From contig BGKB01000134.1 of NCBI GenBank assembly GCA_003116975.1, forward strand, positions 124,001-188,000: a stretch of DNA of 64,000 nt, in the 5' to 3' direction. The notes under the pieces are model-generated. The model saw nothing but the letters and a program-made list of their open reading frames with translations. It was not told the origin of the DNA and ran no database searches. The position numbers and the translations under genes were made by a program. The DNA is from Aurantiochytrium sp. KH105 (lineage: Eukaryota; Sar; Bigyra; Thraustochytrida; Thraustochytriidae). Below, in pieces: positions 19,199 to 28,453 of the stretch (its first letter is position 1; the number at the start of each line of letters is the position of its first letter).

Positions 19199-20995
19199 TC
19201 AGAGCTTGGAGGCGGGCACAGCCTCGTCCTTGACCTTGCCGGCCTTGATGTCGGCCAAAATGGTGCGCTTATGGATCTTGCCCGTGTCTCCACGCGGGAG
19301 CTGCTCGGGCCAAAAGTAAAGATGCGTAGGCATCTCGTAACGCGCGAGGTTCACGCAGACATCGCGAATGCTCTGGAGCGAGGGTCGCGCGCCAGACTGG
19401 CTAAAGACGGCAATGCCGACCTCCTCGCCAAGCGTGGGATGGGGGACCGGGATGGCCGCCACTTCATTGATATCATCGTGCTTGTAGACTGCGTTTTCGA
19501 CAACGACGCAGGAAATGTTCTCGCCTCCGCGAATGATGATCTCCTTGCTACGACCCTTGAGCTGGAGAAAGCCTTCCTCGTCAATGACGCCAATGTCACC
19601 GGTTCGGAACCAGCCCTCGGCCGTGATGCTCTTGGCCGTAGCCTCGGGCTTGTTCCAGTACTCTTTGAGGCAGGTGGACCCACGAATGACAAGCTCTCCC
19701 TCGGCGCCCGCGGGCACGGGCTCATCGCGAGCATTCCAGATGGCAATCTCGACATTGGGGATGGCCTTGCCGCAGCTATCCGGCTTGCGCCGGTACATGT
19801 CGCCTTCGGTGATGGTGGCAATGCCATTGGTCTCCGTCATGCCCCAGGCCTGCAGCGGAGACGCTTGTTTAAAGTTCTTGTCGATGTCGTTCACCATGGT
19901 GCTCGGAGGCGCCGCGCCACCGCCGCCGAGAGACTTGAGCGTGCTCGTGTCCCGCTTCTTAAAGTCCGGGTGGGTCATTAGGTCGAGAGCCATGGTGGGC
20001 ACGCCAGTAAAGTTTGTAATGCGCTCGGTCTCAATGAGCTCCAGGGCAAGTTTGGGATCCCACTTGCTCATGAGCACGATCTTGCGGCAGCTAATGATAG
20101 AGAGCAGACCGACGCAGTGGTGGCCCGTCACGTGAAAGAGCGGGACGCCGAGCAAGAAGGCCGACAGCGATGGGTCTTCGGGCTCGGGCAAGGTCTCGCC
20201 AGCTCTGGCGGCGGCAAGCGTCTTCTCGTACGTCATGGCTGCAACAGCGCCCGTCATGGCTTCGCCAATGCTGCGGTGCGTGAGCACGACGCCCTTGGGG
20301 TTGCCGGTGGTTCCCGAGGTGTACATGATCATGGCAGGGTCGTCCTTTTGGCAGGGAAAGGGCGGCATCTTGGCGCCGGCGTGCTTGCTGATGACCTCGT
20401 CAAAGGCGGTGGTCTTGGCGTTGGGGCGGAACTTTTCAGTGCCGGGGCCACCGAGGAGAAGAACGCGCTCCAGTGCGGAGGCGCGGCCGTCCAGGAGAGG
20501 CTCGAGCTGCACGTAGCGGTCGGCGTCGCAGACGACGACCTTGGCGCCCGAATCATCGAGACCGTACGAGAGCTGCTCCGTCTTCCAGTACGAGTTGAGG
20601 GGTGCAAAGATGGCGCCGACCGAGGTCGCCGCGATCATGGTGACAATGTACTCGTTGCGGTTCTTGGAGAGAGCGACGACGCGATCGCCCTTCTTCACGC
20701 CGTACTCGTTGACGAGGGCGTCGCCGAGCGCGGCGGCGGCGTCAAAGACCTCCTGAAAGGTCATGCGTCCGGTCTCGTCGACGAGCAAGTCGTTCTTCAT
20801 GACCTGCTTCTCGAAGGGCACCTTGAAGATATCCTCCATGGTCTGGAACCCGTTCGGGAACACCTTCATCTTGACGCCCTTGAAGTGCGCCGCCTCGCCC
20901 TCGTGCTTGACCACCTCCTCGCGCATCTCCAGCATCGTGCCCTTCGCGAACACCTGCTCCCACACCTCCTTCTCCAGCCCCGTGAGCCCCGCCAT
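19199..20995 (-). CDS. Peroxisomal acyl-CoA synthetase (AMP-binding), copy 4
   Basis: A 598-residue paralog and the most diverged of the five. Motifs: IMYTSGTTGNPKG, AWGMTETNGIATI, GWFRTGDIGVIDEEG, GRSKEIIIRGGENIS and PRGDTGKIHKRT. It ends PASKL (PTS1). Copies 1-3 have MNSWWKTKELEYGL where this one has LNSYWKTEQLSYGL, and the acceptor-pocket region also differs, so the acyl preference may differ. Start at MAGLTGLEKEVW (20995); upstream frame is low-complexity Arg/Glu/Ser from CTCG repeats. Confidence 0.89.
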   Translation of the reverse strand: MAGLTGLEKEVWEQVFAKGTMLEMREEVVKHEGEAAHFKGVKMKVFPNGFQTMEDIFKVPFEKQVMKNDLLVDETGRMTFQEVFDAAAALGDALVNEYGVKKGDRVVALSKNRNEYIVTMIAATSVGAIFAPLNSYWKTEQLSYGLDDSGAKVVVCDADRYVQLEPLLDGRASALERVLLLGGPGTEKFRPNAKTTAFDEVISKHAGAKMPPFPCQKDDPAMIMYTSGTTGNPKGVVLTHRSIGEAMTGAVAAMTYEKTLAAARAGETLPEPEDPSLSAFLLGVPLFHVTGHHCVGLLSIISCRKIVLMSKWDPKLALELIETERITNFTGVPTMALDLMTHPDFKKRDTSTLKSLGGGGAAPPSTMVNDIDKNFKQASPLQAWGMTETNGIATITEGDMYRRKPDSCGKAIPNVEIAIWNARDEPVPAGAEGELVIRGSTCLKEYWNKPEATAKSITAEGWFRTGDIGVIDEEGFLQLKGRSKEIIIRGGENISCVVVENAVYKHDDINEVAAIPVPHPTLGEEVGIAVFSQSGARPSLQSIRDVCVNLARYEMPTHLYFWPEQLPRGDTGKIHKRTILADIKAGKVKDEAVPASKL

Positions 20996-21785
20996 CTTCC
21001 CGTCCTCCCTCGCGGCCTCCTCCTCCTCCTCGCTCCTCGCTCGCTCGCTCGCTCGCTCGCTCGCTCGCGCCGCTGATTCGGTTCTGCTCGCCGCACCCAC
21101 CGCGCATCGTCGCGCCTCGCTCGCGCCGGACCCAGCGCCGCAGCGCCGCCCAGCAGCGCGGGCGTCGTCCGACCCGCCGCCGTCGGTTCCAGGATACCGC
21201 CGCGGGTCCGCCGTCGACCGGCGCTGTCTGGCCAGGATCGGCACGGAGCGCACGCCGCGGCGCCTGAAACCCGCCGCGCGAGCGAGGCGAGGACGCCGCC
21301 GGCGAGGGCCTGCGGCCAACAGACGAGCGGAGCAGGGCCAGCTGTCGAGGAGCGAGACCCGCGTGTGGCCAGACTGAGGATTGGCGGCCGACTGGGTGGG
21401 TCCGGGAAGTGATGGGTAGTTATGTCATGTGTGTTGGAGAGACTCGCAGAAGACACCGAGATGGTGATGATGATGATGATGGTGTGGACGGCAGGAGAGC
21501 TTGCGGTGAGGCGAGGCAGTCAGGCAAGCAAGCAAGCAAGAAAACAAAACCTCAATCGAGTGCAGCGCAGATGAACAAGGGCAAGCATGGACGAAAAGGC
21601 GAACGAGGTCGTTCGTAAACGTAAAGCACGGAAGATCTGACTTTTGCTTGGATACTAGCTCGTGCGTGGCATCTGGACCAACGATGCATGCGCGATCCGA
21701 AGACAGCGGTGGACAGAAAACTTGTCCCAAGCCGAGTTGCTTCTTTGCTCGACCTCCGAGACGATTGACGGCTGACGCGTATAAA
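20996..21785. other. Spacer between synthetase copies 4 and 5
   Basis: About 790 bp, GC-rich near the copy 4 start with a CTCG run (21036-21068), less so towards copy 5. A GATGAT run lies at 21463-21481. No gene is seen. Confidence 0.5.
21036..21068. repeat. (CTCG)n microsatellite in 5' leader
   Basis: Eight CTCG units (CGAG on the sense strand), about 40 bp upstream of the ATG of synthetase copy 4. Confidence 0.92.
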
Positions 21786-23588
21786 CTAGAGCTTGGCAGC
21801 GGGCGTCTTTTGCTGCTCCGAGAGGATCTTGCCGTCATCAATCGCGTCACGAATGCCACGCTTGAAGATCTTGCCCGTGGCGCCGCGCGGGAGCTGGTCG
21901 GGCCAAATGTACAGGTGCGTGGGCAGCTCGAAGCTAGCCAGATCAACGCAGGCGGCACGAATGGCTTCGAGAGTGACCTCTGCGCCGGGCTTGGGGTAGA
22001 CGACAATGCCGACCTCTTCGCCGAGCGTAGGATGCGCGACAGGAATGGCGGCGCACTCGGCGACACCCGGGTACTGGTAGACGCCATCCTCGACAGCAAC
22101 GCAAGAGATATTCTCGCCGCCGCGAATGATAATCTCCTTGGTGCGGCCTCCCAAATGCAAATAACCATCCTCGACGAGCATGCCAACGTCACCCGTGCGA
22201 AGCCAGCCATCAGGGGTAATGGTCTTGGCAGTCGCCTCGGGGTTGCGCCAGTACTCTTTGAGGACGGAGGCAGCCTTGACCATGAGGTTGCCCTTTTGGC
22301 CAGGGGGCAGAGGCTTGTCGTTATCGTCCCAGATTTCGTAGTAGAGACCGGGAATAGCACTGCCGCAGCTCGTGGGCTTGAGCTTGTAGATTTCACCGAC
22401 GGTCGATCCTGTGACTCCGCTCGTCTCTGTCATGCCGAAGCCCTGAAGAGGCGCGGCACGCTTAAATTTGGTGCTGACGTCCTTGACCATTGTGGTCGGC
22501 GGCGCAGCGCCACCACCTCCGACGGTGTCGAGCGAGCTGGTATCGTACTTGGAAAAGTTAGGGTGCGCCATGAGGTCAAGAACCATGGTTGGTACGCCCG
22601 AGAAGCTGCTGATCTTCTCGCGTTCAATAATCTGCAAGGCCTTTTCCGGCTCCCATTTGCTCAGGAGGACAATCTTGCGCTTGGCCACAATGGAAATGAA
22701 GCACACGGCGAGAAGACCCGTGACATGGAAAAGTGGAACGTTGAGCATGGTAGCGCCAACCGTGTCCGAGGGCTCTGAAGGCGGAGTGCCGGCAAGAGCG
22801 TTCGAGACAGCAGTGTTGATTGCGCCCTTGGCAACGGTGCCGACAAGTGCATGCGTAATGGATCGATGCGTGAGGACGACGCCCTTGGGATGCCCGGTGG
22901 TTCCCGAGGTGTACATGATGATGGCGTTGTCATCCTTGTTGGCTGTAAACGGTGGCATCGACGCGCCGCGCCGCTTGCCGACAGCTTCGTTGTAGGTGGT
23001 GAGCTTTGCGTGCGGCTTGAAGGCATCCGACCCCGGGCCGTCGCAGAGGAAGACCTTTTGCAGCTCCGGAAGTTTGTCGAGAAGAGGCTCGGCGTTGGCG
23101 TACCGATCGGCGTCGCAAATCAGGACTTTTGTTCCCGAGTTCTCGAGCCCATACTCGAGCTCCTTGGTCTTCCAGTATGAATTCATGGGCACGAAGACAG
23201 CGCCAATGGAGGTGATTGCAATGAAGGCGACAATGTACTCGTGGCGATTCTTGGAGAGCATGCAAACGCGATCGCCACGTTGGACTCCATAGTCGTTGAC
23301 GAGCGCAGCGCCCAGAGCGGCGGCCTCGGCGTATCCTTGTTCGTAGGTGTAGCGCTTGTCCTCGTAGACGAGGAATTCGTTCTTCTGTGCGCCTTGGCTG
23401 ATGGGGATGTTGAAGACCTCGGGCAAAGTCTGCGGGCCGTTCGGGAACACGGGCACCTTGACGCCCTTGTGATGCGCCGCCGAGCCTCCCTCGTGCCGGA
23501 TGACCTCTTCTCCCAGCTCGAACATGGTCCCCTTGGCCACGACCTGGGCCTTGACCTTTGCCTCCAGCTCTGCGAGCGAGGGCGCCAT
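21786..23588 (-). CDS. Peroxisomal acyl-CoA synthetase (AMP-binding), copy 5
   Basis: A 600-residue paralog. Motifs: IMYTSGTTGHPKG, GFGMTETSGVTG, GWLRTGDVGMLVEDG, GRTKEIIIRGGENIS and PRGATGKIFKRG. It ends PAAKL; AKL is an accepted PTS1 variant, so import is probably kept but may be weaker. Start at MAPSLAELEAKV (23588). It is the promoter-proximal end of the five-gene array; each gene appears to have its own promoter because the spacers are 0.5-1.4 kb. Unlike the other four it has no obvious microsatellite next to its ATG. Confidence 0.9.
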   Translation of the reverse strand: MAPSLAELEAKVKAQVVAKGTMFELGEEVIRHEGGSAAHHKGVKVPVFPNGPQTLPEVFNIPISQGAQKNEFLVYEDKRYTYEQGYAEAAALGAALVNDYGVQRGDRVCMLSKNRHEYIVAFIAITSIGAVFVPMNSYWKTKELEYGLENSGTKVLICDADRYANAEPLLDKLPELQKVFLCDGPGSDAFKPHAKLTTYNEAVGKRRGASMPPFTANKDDNAIIMYTSGTTGHPKGVVLTHRSITHALVGTVAKGAINTAVSNALAGTPPSEPSDTVGATMLNVPLFHVTGLLAVCFISIVAKRKIVLLSKWEPEKALQIIEREKISSFSGVPTMVLDLMAHPNFSKYDTSSLDTVGGGGAAPPTTMVKDVSTKFKRAAPLQGFGMTETSGVTGSTVGEIYKLKPTSCGSAIPGLYYEIWDDNDKPLPPGQKGNLMVKAASVLKEYWRNPEATAKTITPDGWLRTGDVGMLVEDGYLHLGGRTKEIIIRGGENISCVAVEDGVYQYPGVAECAAIPVAHPTLGEEVGIVVYPKPGAEVTLEAIRAACVDLASFELPTHLYIWPDQLPRGATGKIFKRGIRDAIDDGKILSEQQKTPAAKL

Positions 23589-24644
23589 TGTCTCCTTGGC
23601 TGGCCTGCTAGCCGGCCAGCTCAACTTGCGCTGCACCACGCTTCTTTCGCTCCTCCTCCAGGTTCTGCGAATCGATCTTGCGCCGCGTCTCAATACCGAT
23701 TTGCTGCGCCGGCCTGACCTACCTTGCCTCTCCTCGTCCCAGTGATCCTGGCCTCGGCGGGCGGGTTTGGGATACCGCTCTCGCTCCTGGCTCGCGCTCC
23801 TCGCCATCTCGCCTCAGTCTCCTCCCGGATCCGCTTCTCGCCGCCGAGTCCGACTCGCGCCGCGCCGCGTGTCGGACGAGCCCGCCGCGCCTCGCGACAT
23901 GGCCTTGCGTTTTGCACCTGCAGCTGCTCCGGCGCCAGCTTCGGTCGTAGAAACCGGCCTCGTCGCTGCGGCGGCGGCTTCCTCGCGGCCAAGCTCGGGC
24001 TTATCATTTTCTTGGTGTGCGGATCCAACGAGATCGCCTTTGGAGACCCCACGCAGCACCTGCAGCTGCAGCTGCTGCCAGCCAGATCGGTTCGTGAGGA
24101 TGTTATTCGCTGTCGAGTTCGACTTGGACTTTCTTGGGAAGACCGAGGGAGGGAGGGAGGGTCACTCGGACCGGCTGGGACGGACGGGGCCACACAATGA
24201 GGCGAGGGAGGCATGATGAGGCCAAGGTGAGGCAAGGAGGCAACGGGGAGCTTTTTCGCGGGGAGGAGGAGATTTGGTGGAAGGCACGGATGGGCTTGGA
24301 GCGTTAGGGGTGTATGTAGTAAGTGGCTGCAGGTGAAAAGGCTTCTCGCGGCAGAACGTGGCGTTTGCCCCGAAACCATCTGCTTGCCGGCAACCGGATC
24401 GTATCCACGTATTATACCTTGAGAACAACAAACAGTCCCGGACTCCTGGCCTTCGATTTTTGATAGAATCAATCAAGCACTCACTGTGTGAATCAAATCA
24501 TATCATTCAAAATCATTTGAGAACATTCAATCATAACAACACATTCAGAGAAACAGACGCCGCACCGCAGGTATCTCGGGGATGCGACGACGGGGGCAAG
24601 AAGAAAGAGAGTGGACGCGCCAGCACTCGATCGCTAGCGATTGT
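23589..24644. other. Spacer between synthetase copy 5 and ATP-grasp gene
   Basis: About 1.05 kb. GC-rich over the first 600 bp (presumed promoter of copy 5), then AT-richer sequence at 24400-24560 that is probably the 3' flank of the ATP-grasp gene. No gene is recognised. Confidence 0.5.
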
Positions 24645-26144
24645 TTAGACGGCAGCCATCTCGGGGCCGGCCTCGACGGCCTCAGGGCCGGCAGGGACGA
24701 TGCAGTTCGCGGCGGCATCGTGGATGAGGTCGAGGTTCTCGCCCATGGCAGCGAGCATCTCTTCGCCGGTGCAGTTGCCGCGGAGGTGCACCTCGCCGAT
24801 CCAATCGGGCAGACGCGTGTCCAGGCCCTTGACAGCCTCCTTGGGCTTCTTGAAGTAGTTGAGCGTCTTGAAGTAGGGCGACTTCTTGGTCTCGTCGAGG
24901 AAGTCAGCCTTGTCGGCGATGGCGCCGGTGAGCGGGGCGTTGGGCAGAATGTAGCCGTATACGCAAAAGGGCTCCTCGGCGCGGGGAGGGTTGATGGGGA
25001 TGTCAAGCATGGCGAGGGTGAACTCGAGCATAGGGTTGACGCCCCAGACGTTGATGTGCGTATCGACAGTGGCGCCGCCGCCAACGCGCGGGTTGTTTTC
25101 GATGAGAATCGGGCCCGAGGGCGTCATCCAGGTCTCGACGTGGAAGGCGCCGGTGTGGAAGCCCATGGCGCGCGTGGCAGCCGCGGCGTACTGAATCATC
25201 TCCTCCTGAACCTCGCGCGGCGAGAGCGAAGGCGCGATGGATCCGAGCTCCTGGTACGTGTATGGAAGGGCCTCGAGGTTGTCGAGGACGTTTGAGTAGA
25301 CGAGCTCGCCCTTGTTGAGGACAACCTCAACGTCGAACTCGTTGATGCGGCCACCATAGATGTTGGGGAGCACGCAGGTCTCGGCGAGGACAGGCGCCTG
25401 GCGCTGCACGGCACCGTGGTTGACCTTGAGACCCCAGGACGAGTCAATGTCGGCAAAGACGCGCTTGAGGGTCTCGCGGAGCTCGGCGTTGTCATCGACG
25501 CGGTAGACACCGGCGCTGCCCATGCCAGACGAGGGCTTGACGATCATGGGGAAGCCAATCTCGCGGGCAGCAAGGTCGGCGTCTTCGACGTCCCAGATCT
25601 GAACAGCCTTGATCGAGTTAATGTTTGCCTCCTTGAGAGCCTCGCGGGTGGCGAACTTGTCGCGCGCGACCTCGTAGGCCGAGGGCGGGTTGCCGGGGAG
25701 CTTGAGGAGGGCGGCGATGCGGCTCATGAGGAGCACGACGGCCTCGTGCGGGGACCACACGCCGTCGAGCTCGAGACCAGCCTCGCGGACGGCCGCGACG
25801 GCGTTCTCAGCGCCGTTCGAGGCGCCAAGATCGGCGAAGAGCTCGGCGTCGACGGCGGGGCGGCAGGCGTCGTAGTACGCCTTCTTCTTGTCCTGCTGGA
25901 AGATTGCCGTAATGTAGAGACCGTGCGCGCGGAGTCCCTTGAGGTGGTCGCAGAGGAACTTGGCGCACGCCGGGTACACAAAGTCACCCGCAACGAAGAG
26001 CATGTGCTTGCCCTTGAGCGACGCGAGCCTCGCGCGCTGCGTCTCATCGTCCGCCGCGTTCGCCTCCAGGAGCGCCTCGATGCGCTCGGGCGTCAAGTCG
26101 TCCGCCTCCGTCACGGGCTCCGTGGGCGGAAAGGCGACCACCAT
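24645..26144 (-). CDS. ATP-grasp carboxylate-amine ligase (carnosine-synthase-like)
   Basis: A 499-residue ATP-grasp protein. An N-terminal Rossmann-like part (about 45-130; MLFVAGDFVYPA, WSPHEAVVLLMSRIAALL) precedes the ATP-grasp fold: MIVKPSSGMGSAGVYRV gives the nucleotide-binding Lys and Gly-rich loop, and ILIENNPRVGGGAT carries the Mg-binding Glu/Asn. The layout resembles ligases that join amino acids or dipeptides through an acyl phosphate (carnosine synthase, BL00235-like). The true substrate is unknown. Start at MVVAFPPTE (26144) is chosen because upstream the frame is only a poly-Gln run from a CAG repeat. If translation began further upstream the protein would gain a poly-Q head of up to 93 residues. 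Confidence 0.8.
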   Translation of the reverse strand: MVVAFPPTEPVTEADDLTPERIEALLEANAADDETQRARLASLKGKHMLFVAGDFVYPACAKFLCDHLKGLRAHGLYITAIFQQDKKKAYYDACRPAVDAELFADLGASNGAENAVAAVREAGLELDGVWSPHEAVVLLMSRIAALLKLPGNPPSAYEVARDKFATREALKEANINSIKAVQIWDVEDADLAAREIGFPMIVKPSSGMGSAGVYRVDDNAELRETLKRVFADIDSSWGLKVNHGAVQRQAPVLAETCVLPNIYGGRINEFDVEVVLNKGELVYSNVLDNLEALPYTYQELGSIAPSLSPREVQEEMIQYAAAATRAMGFHTGAFHVETWMTPSGPILIENNPRVGGGATVDTHINVWGVNPMLEFTLAMLDIPINPPRAEEPFCVYGYILPNAPLTGAIADKADFLDETKKSPYFKTLNYFKKPKEAVKGLDTRLPDWIGEVHLRGNCTGEEMLAAMGENLDLIHDAAANCIVPAGPEAVEAGPEMAAV

Positions 26145-26160
26145 CTTCTCCTTCTGCTTG

Positions 26161-26209
<49 letters not shown>
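26161..26209. repeat. (CTG)15 repeat in 5' leader
   Basis: About 15 CTG units, CAG on the sense strand of the ATP-grasp gene, ending about 18 bp upstream of its preferred ATG. In the open frame it would encode poly-Gln. Confidence 0.95.
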
Positions 26210-26210
<1 letters not shown>

Positions 26211-26412
26211 GCCGAGCTGCTGCTTGCTGTGCTGCTGCTGCTCGAGTTTCGGATTTGCTGCTTCCGGTTCTGCGCTCGCCTGCTGCGTCCGGGCCTGGTC
26301 TCTCCCACTCCACCCACCGCGCGACGAGTGACTGGCCGCGCTTCGCTTTGCTGGTCTCCCTTCCCCCCCCGCTTCCGACTTTTTTTCCATTCTTTCGTCG
26401 AACCTCGCCCGC

Positions 26413-26476
26413 GTTTGCCCCACTTGCGCCGCGCGTTTGCCCCACTTGCGCCGCGCGTTTGCCCACTTCGCCGCGG
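26413..26476. promoter_or_regulatory. Triple 22-bp promoter motif
   Basis: Three tandem copies (26413, 26435, 26457) of GTTTGCCCCACTTGCGCCGC, the third slightly shortened. They lie about 270 bp upstream of the ATP-grasp ATG. Near-identical cores occur in two other divergent promoter regions at 48061-48090 and 53427-53482. A role as transcription-factor sites is inferred from recurrence and the two-helical-turn spacing. Confidence 0.5.
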
Positions 26477-28232
26477 CGTTGGGCCACTGTGAGGACCTCC
26501 GTGCACACGCAGTCTCCCATGCCCCCTCTCTCCGCCACCCACTCCCACTGGCTTCCCGCGCCAGAGCCGGCTGCCCTAGGACCTCCTACGGTCTTGCTAC
26601 AGAATTTCTTTTTTTTCTTCTTTCCTCGCCGCCGTCACGACCCCGAGCTCCGCTCGCGTTCGAAGTCCCTGCTTCTGGTGCTCTGCGGCTCCAAACTCGA
26701 GCCGCGAGCGGCTTCTGCAAAGCCTGCTGCTGCAGGACTCCGCTTCTGCTGCGATCTCCGCCGCGGGCGCCGGCTTCTGCGCAGGGGCGCGCGGCTTTCT
26801 CCGCGCGCGTGCCTGCCGGAGACGATAGCCACCACTGGTTTTCTTCGATTTCTTTGGCTTTTCTTGGCCGTTTCCGCGCGCGCCCGTGCCTAGGGGTTCC
26901 TAGGCCCCAGCTACAGCCCCCGCGCGGAATGGGTGGTCGCCGCGCCGCGCGCTATCGTCTGATACGGGTCAACACGGTGTCTCCCCACCGTCAACCAAGG
27001 CCACGGTGGATTCTGGCCGCGGTAGCGCGCAGTTTTGGCTTGCTCGGAGCGCGTGCGCGCAGAGACGTTTCGTGCACCCCCCTTCGTCGCCCTGGGGTAG
27101 GAGGGTAATAAGGGGACGGCTTTTGCAGAAGAGGGTATCGAGAAAGATACTTTCGCGCTGAAGAGTGAAACGAGCAATCCCGACATTCGCCAGTACTTGC
27201 GTCGCAGCTGCAGCTGCAACGCGTGCGCATCTTCTTCGCCAGCCACCGATCGCCAACCGCACCGACCATCGACCGACCATTACCTCTCCCCGGCAAGGCG
27301 GTGCGGCCGGAGAAGCGCATTTCCTTCGCATCCGCCTTGCGATGCGTGGCGACGATGAAGTGAAGCGGCAGCTGCAGCTGCCATGGCTGCTGCTGCCAGC
27401 TGCTGCTGCAGCGGCCTGGCGGGTGGTTCTGTGGAGCGGTCCAAAGTGACAAGCCGGCAGTGCAGGCAGGCGCGCCAGTCATTGCCGGCCACTGCGGCCG
27501 TCGTCCGCGGCATCCACCATCCATTCATCCGTGGCAGGCCGGGTGGCTGGCACGGGCTGCAGCTGCACTGCATGCGGCTGCGGCAGGCTGCGGCGCGGAG
27601 AGGAGAGAAGAGGAGACGAGAGGAGAGGAGAGGAGAGCTCCGTGATGCGTTTCGCGCAGCTGCAGCTGCAGCCAGCCGCACCGAGCGCGAAGAGTCGAAC
27701 GCACTCGCACGACTGGGAGTGGATGTCTGCACTACGTCACTGTCAGTGCAGTGCGGCAGTGCAGTGCAGTGCAACGCAGGGCGGTGCAAGGTGAGGATTA
27801 GTGGTGGGTGGTCACATAGTGCCGAGGGCGATCACAAATCAGAACGAGCGGTCGACGAACAAGACGAGAAGTTGGGACCGCTGGGTGGCGACAGTGTAGT
27901 AGCTGTATAGCTAGCTACAGCTACAGCTACTGGCTTTGACGGCTACAAGCAAGAGCGAGCTACAATTGGCAGTGGCCAGGTGAACGATTCACACTCAGGA
28001 AATGAAACGTAGTTCCGAAGATGCAGGGCTCGCGGTGTCGCTGACCAAGCAACCATGCAACCAGTAGCAGCAGTGCAGCCGCAGCAGCAAAGGTTTATGA
28101 ACAGACGTGGCACTGATGCGGCGATGCCAGAGCTTACGAAATTTCGTGGACCGCGCCGCCATCTGCAACATTATGAAACTCCTTAAGCGCTATCCGGAAT
28201 GTCCATTTCATCTCGAGGGCTGAGCCTCACAT

Positions 28233-28272
28233 GGGAAGGTCGATATCAACCAGGGAAGGTCGATATCAACCA
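28233..28272. repeat. 20-bp tandem repeat upstream of transposase
   Basis: Two exact, adjacent copies of GGGAAGGTCGATATCAACCA, then a decayed third start (AGGAAAGTCGGTACG). Each has a GATATC palindrome. The position about 200 bp upstream of a transposase gene suggests subterminal transposase-binding repeats, unproven. Confidence 0.75.
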
Positions 28273-28375
28273 AGGAAAGTCGGTACGCGCCCGGCGGTCA
28301 CGGTGTGCTTCACCATCACCGTACGCAGACGAGCTTAGAGTATGCAAATCGTAAGCGCAGCAGCAGCTACAGCTG

Positions 28376-28450
28376 CAGCACCAGCACCAGCACCAGCACC
28401 AGCACCAGCACCAGCACCAGCACCAGCACAAGCACAAGCACCAGCACCAG
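28376..28450. repeat. (CACCAG)n microsatellite
   Basis: Hexanucleotide CACCAG/CAGCAC run of about 75 bp with a few CACAAG variants, ending 3 bp before the first ATG of the transposase frame. Confidence 0.92.
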
Positions 28451-28453
28451 AAA

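Larger units (their letters stand above)
26145..28453. other. Divergent promoter region, ATP-grasp gene / transposase
   Basis: About 2.3 kb without a recognisable gene. It holds a CTG repeat, three copies of a 22-bp GTTTGCCCCACTTGCG motif, a purine-rich GAGGA run (27597-27637), scattered GCAGCTGC palindromes near 27190-27670, a 20-bp tandem repeat (28233-28272) and a CACCAG hexanucleotide run ending 3 bp before the transposase ATG. Confidence 0.5.

Noticed and set aside
13532..23880. TCGGAC/GTCCGA hexamer upstream of all five acyl-CoA synthetases
   Set aside because: Present near 13532, 16257, 18864, 21163 and 23870, but a six-base word is expected about this often in GC-rich spacers of this size.
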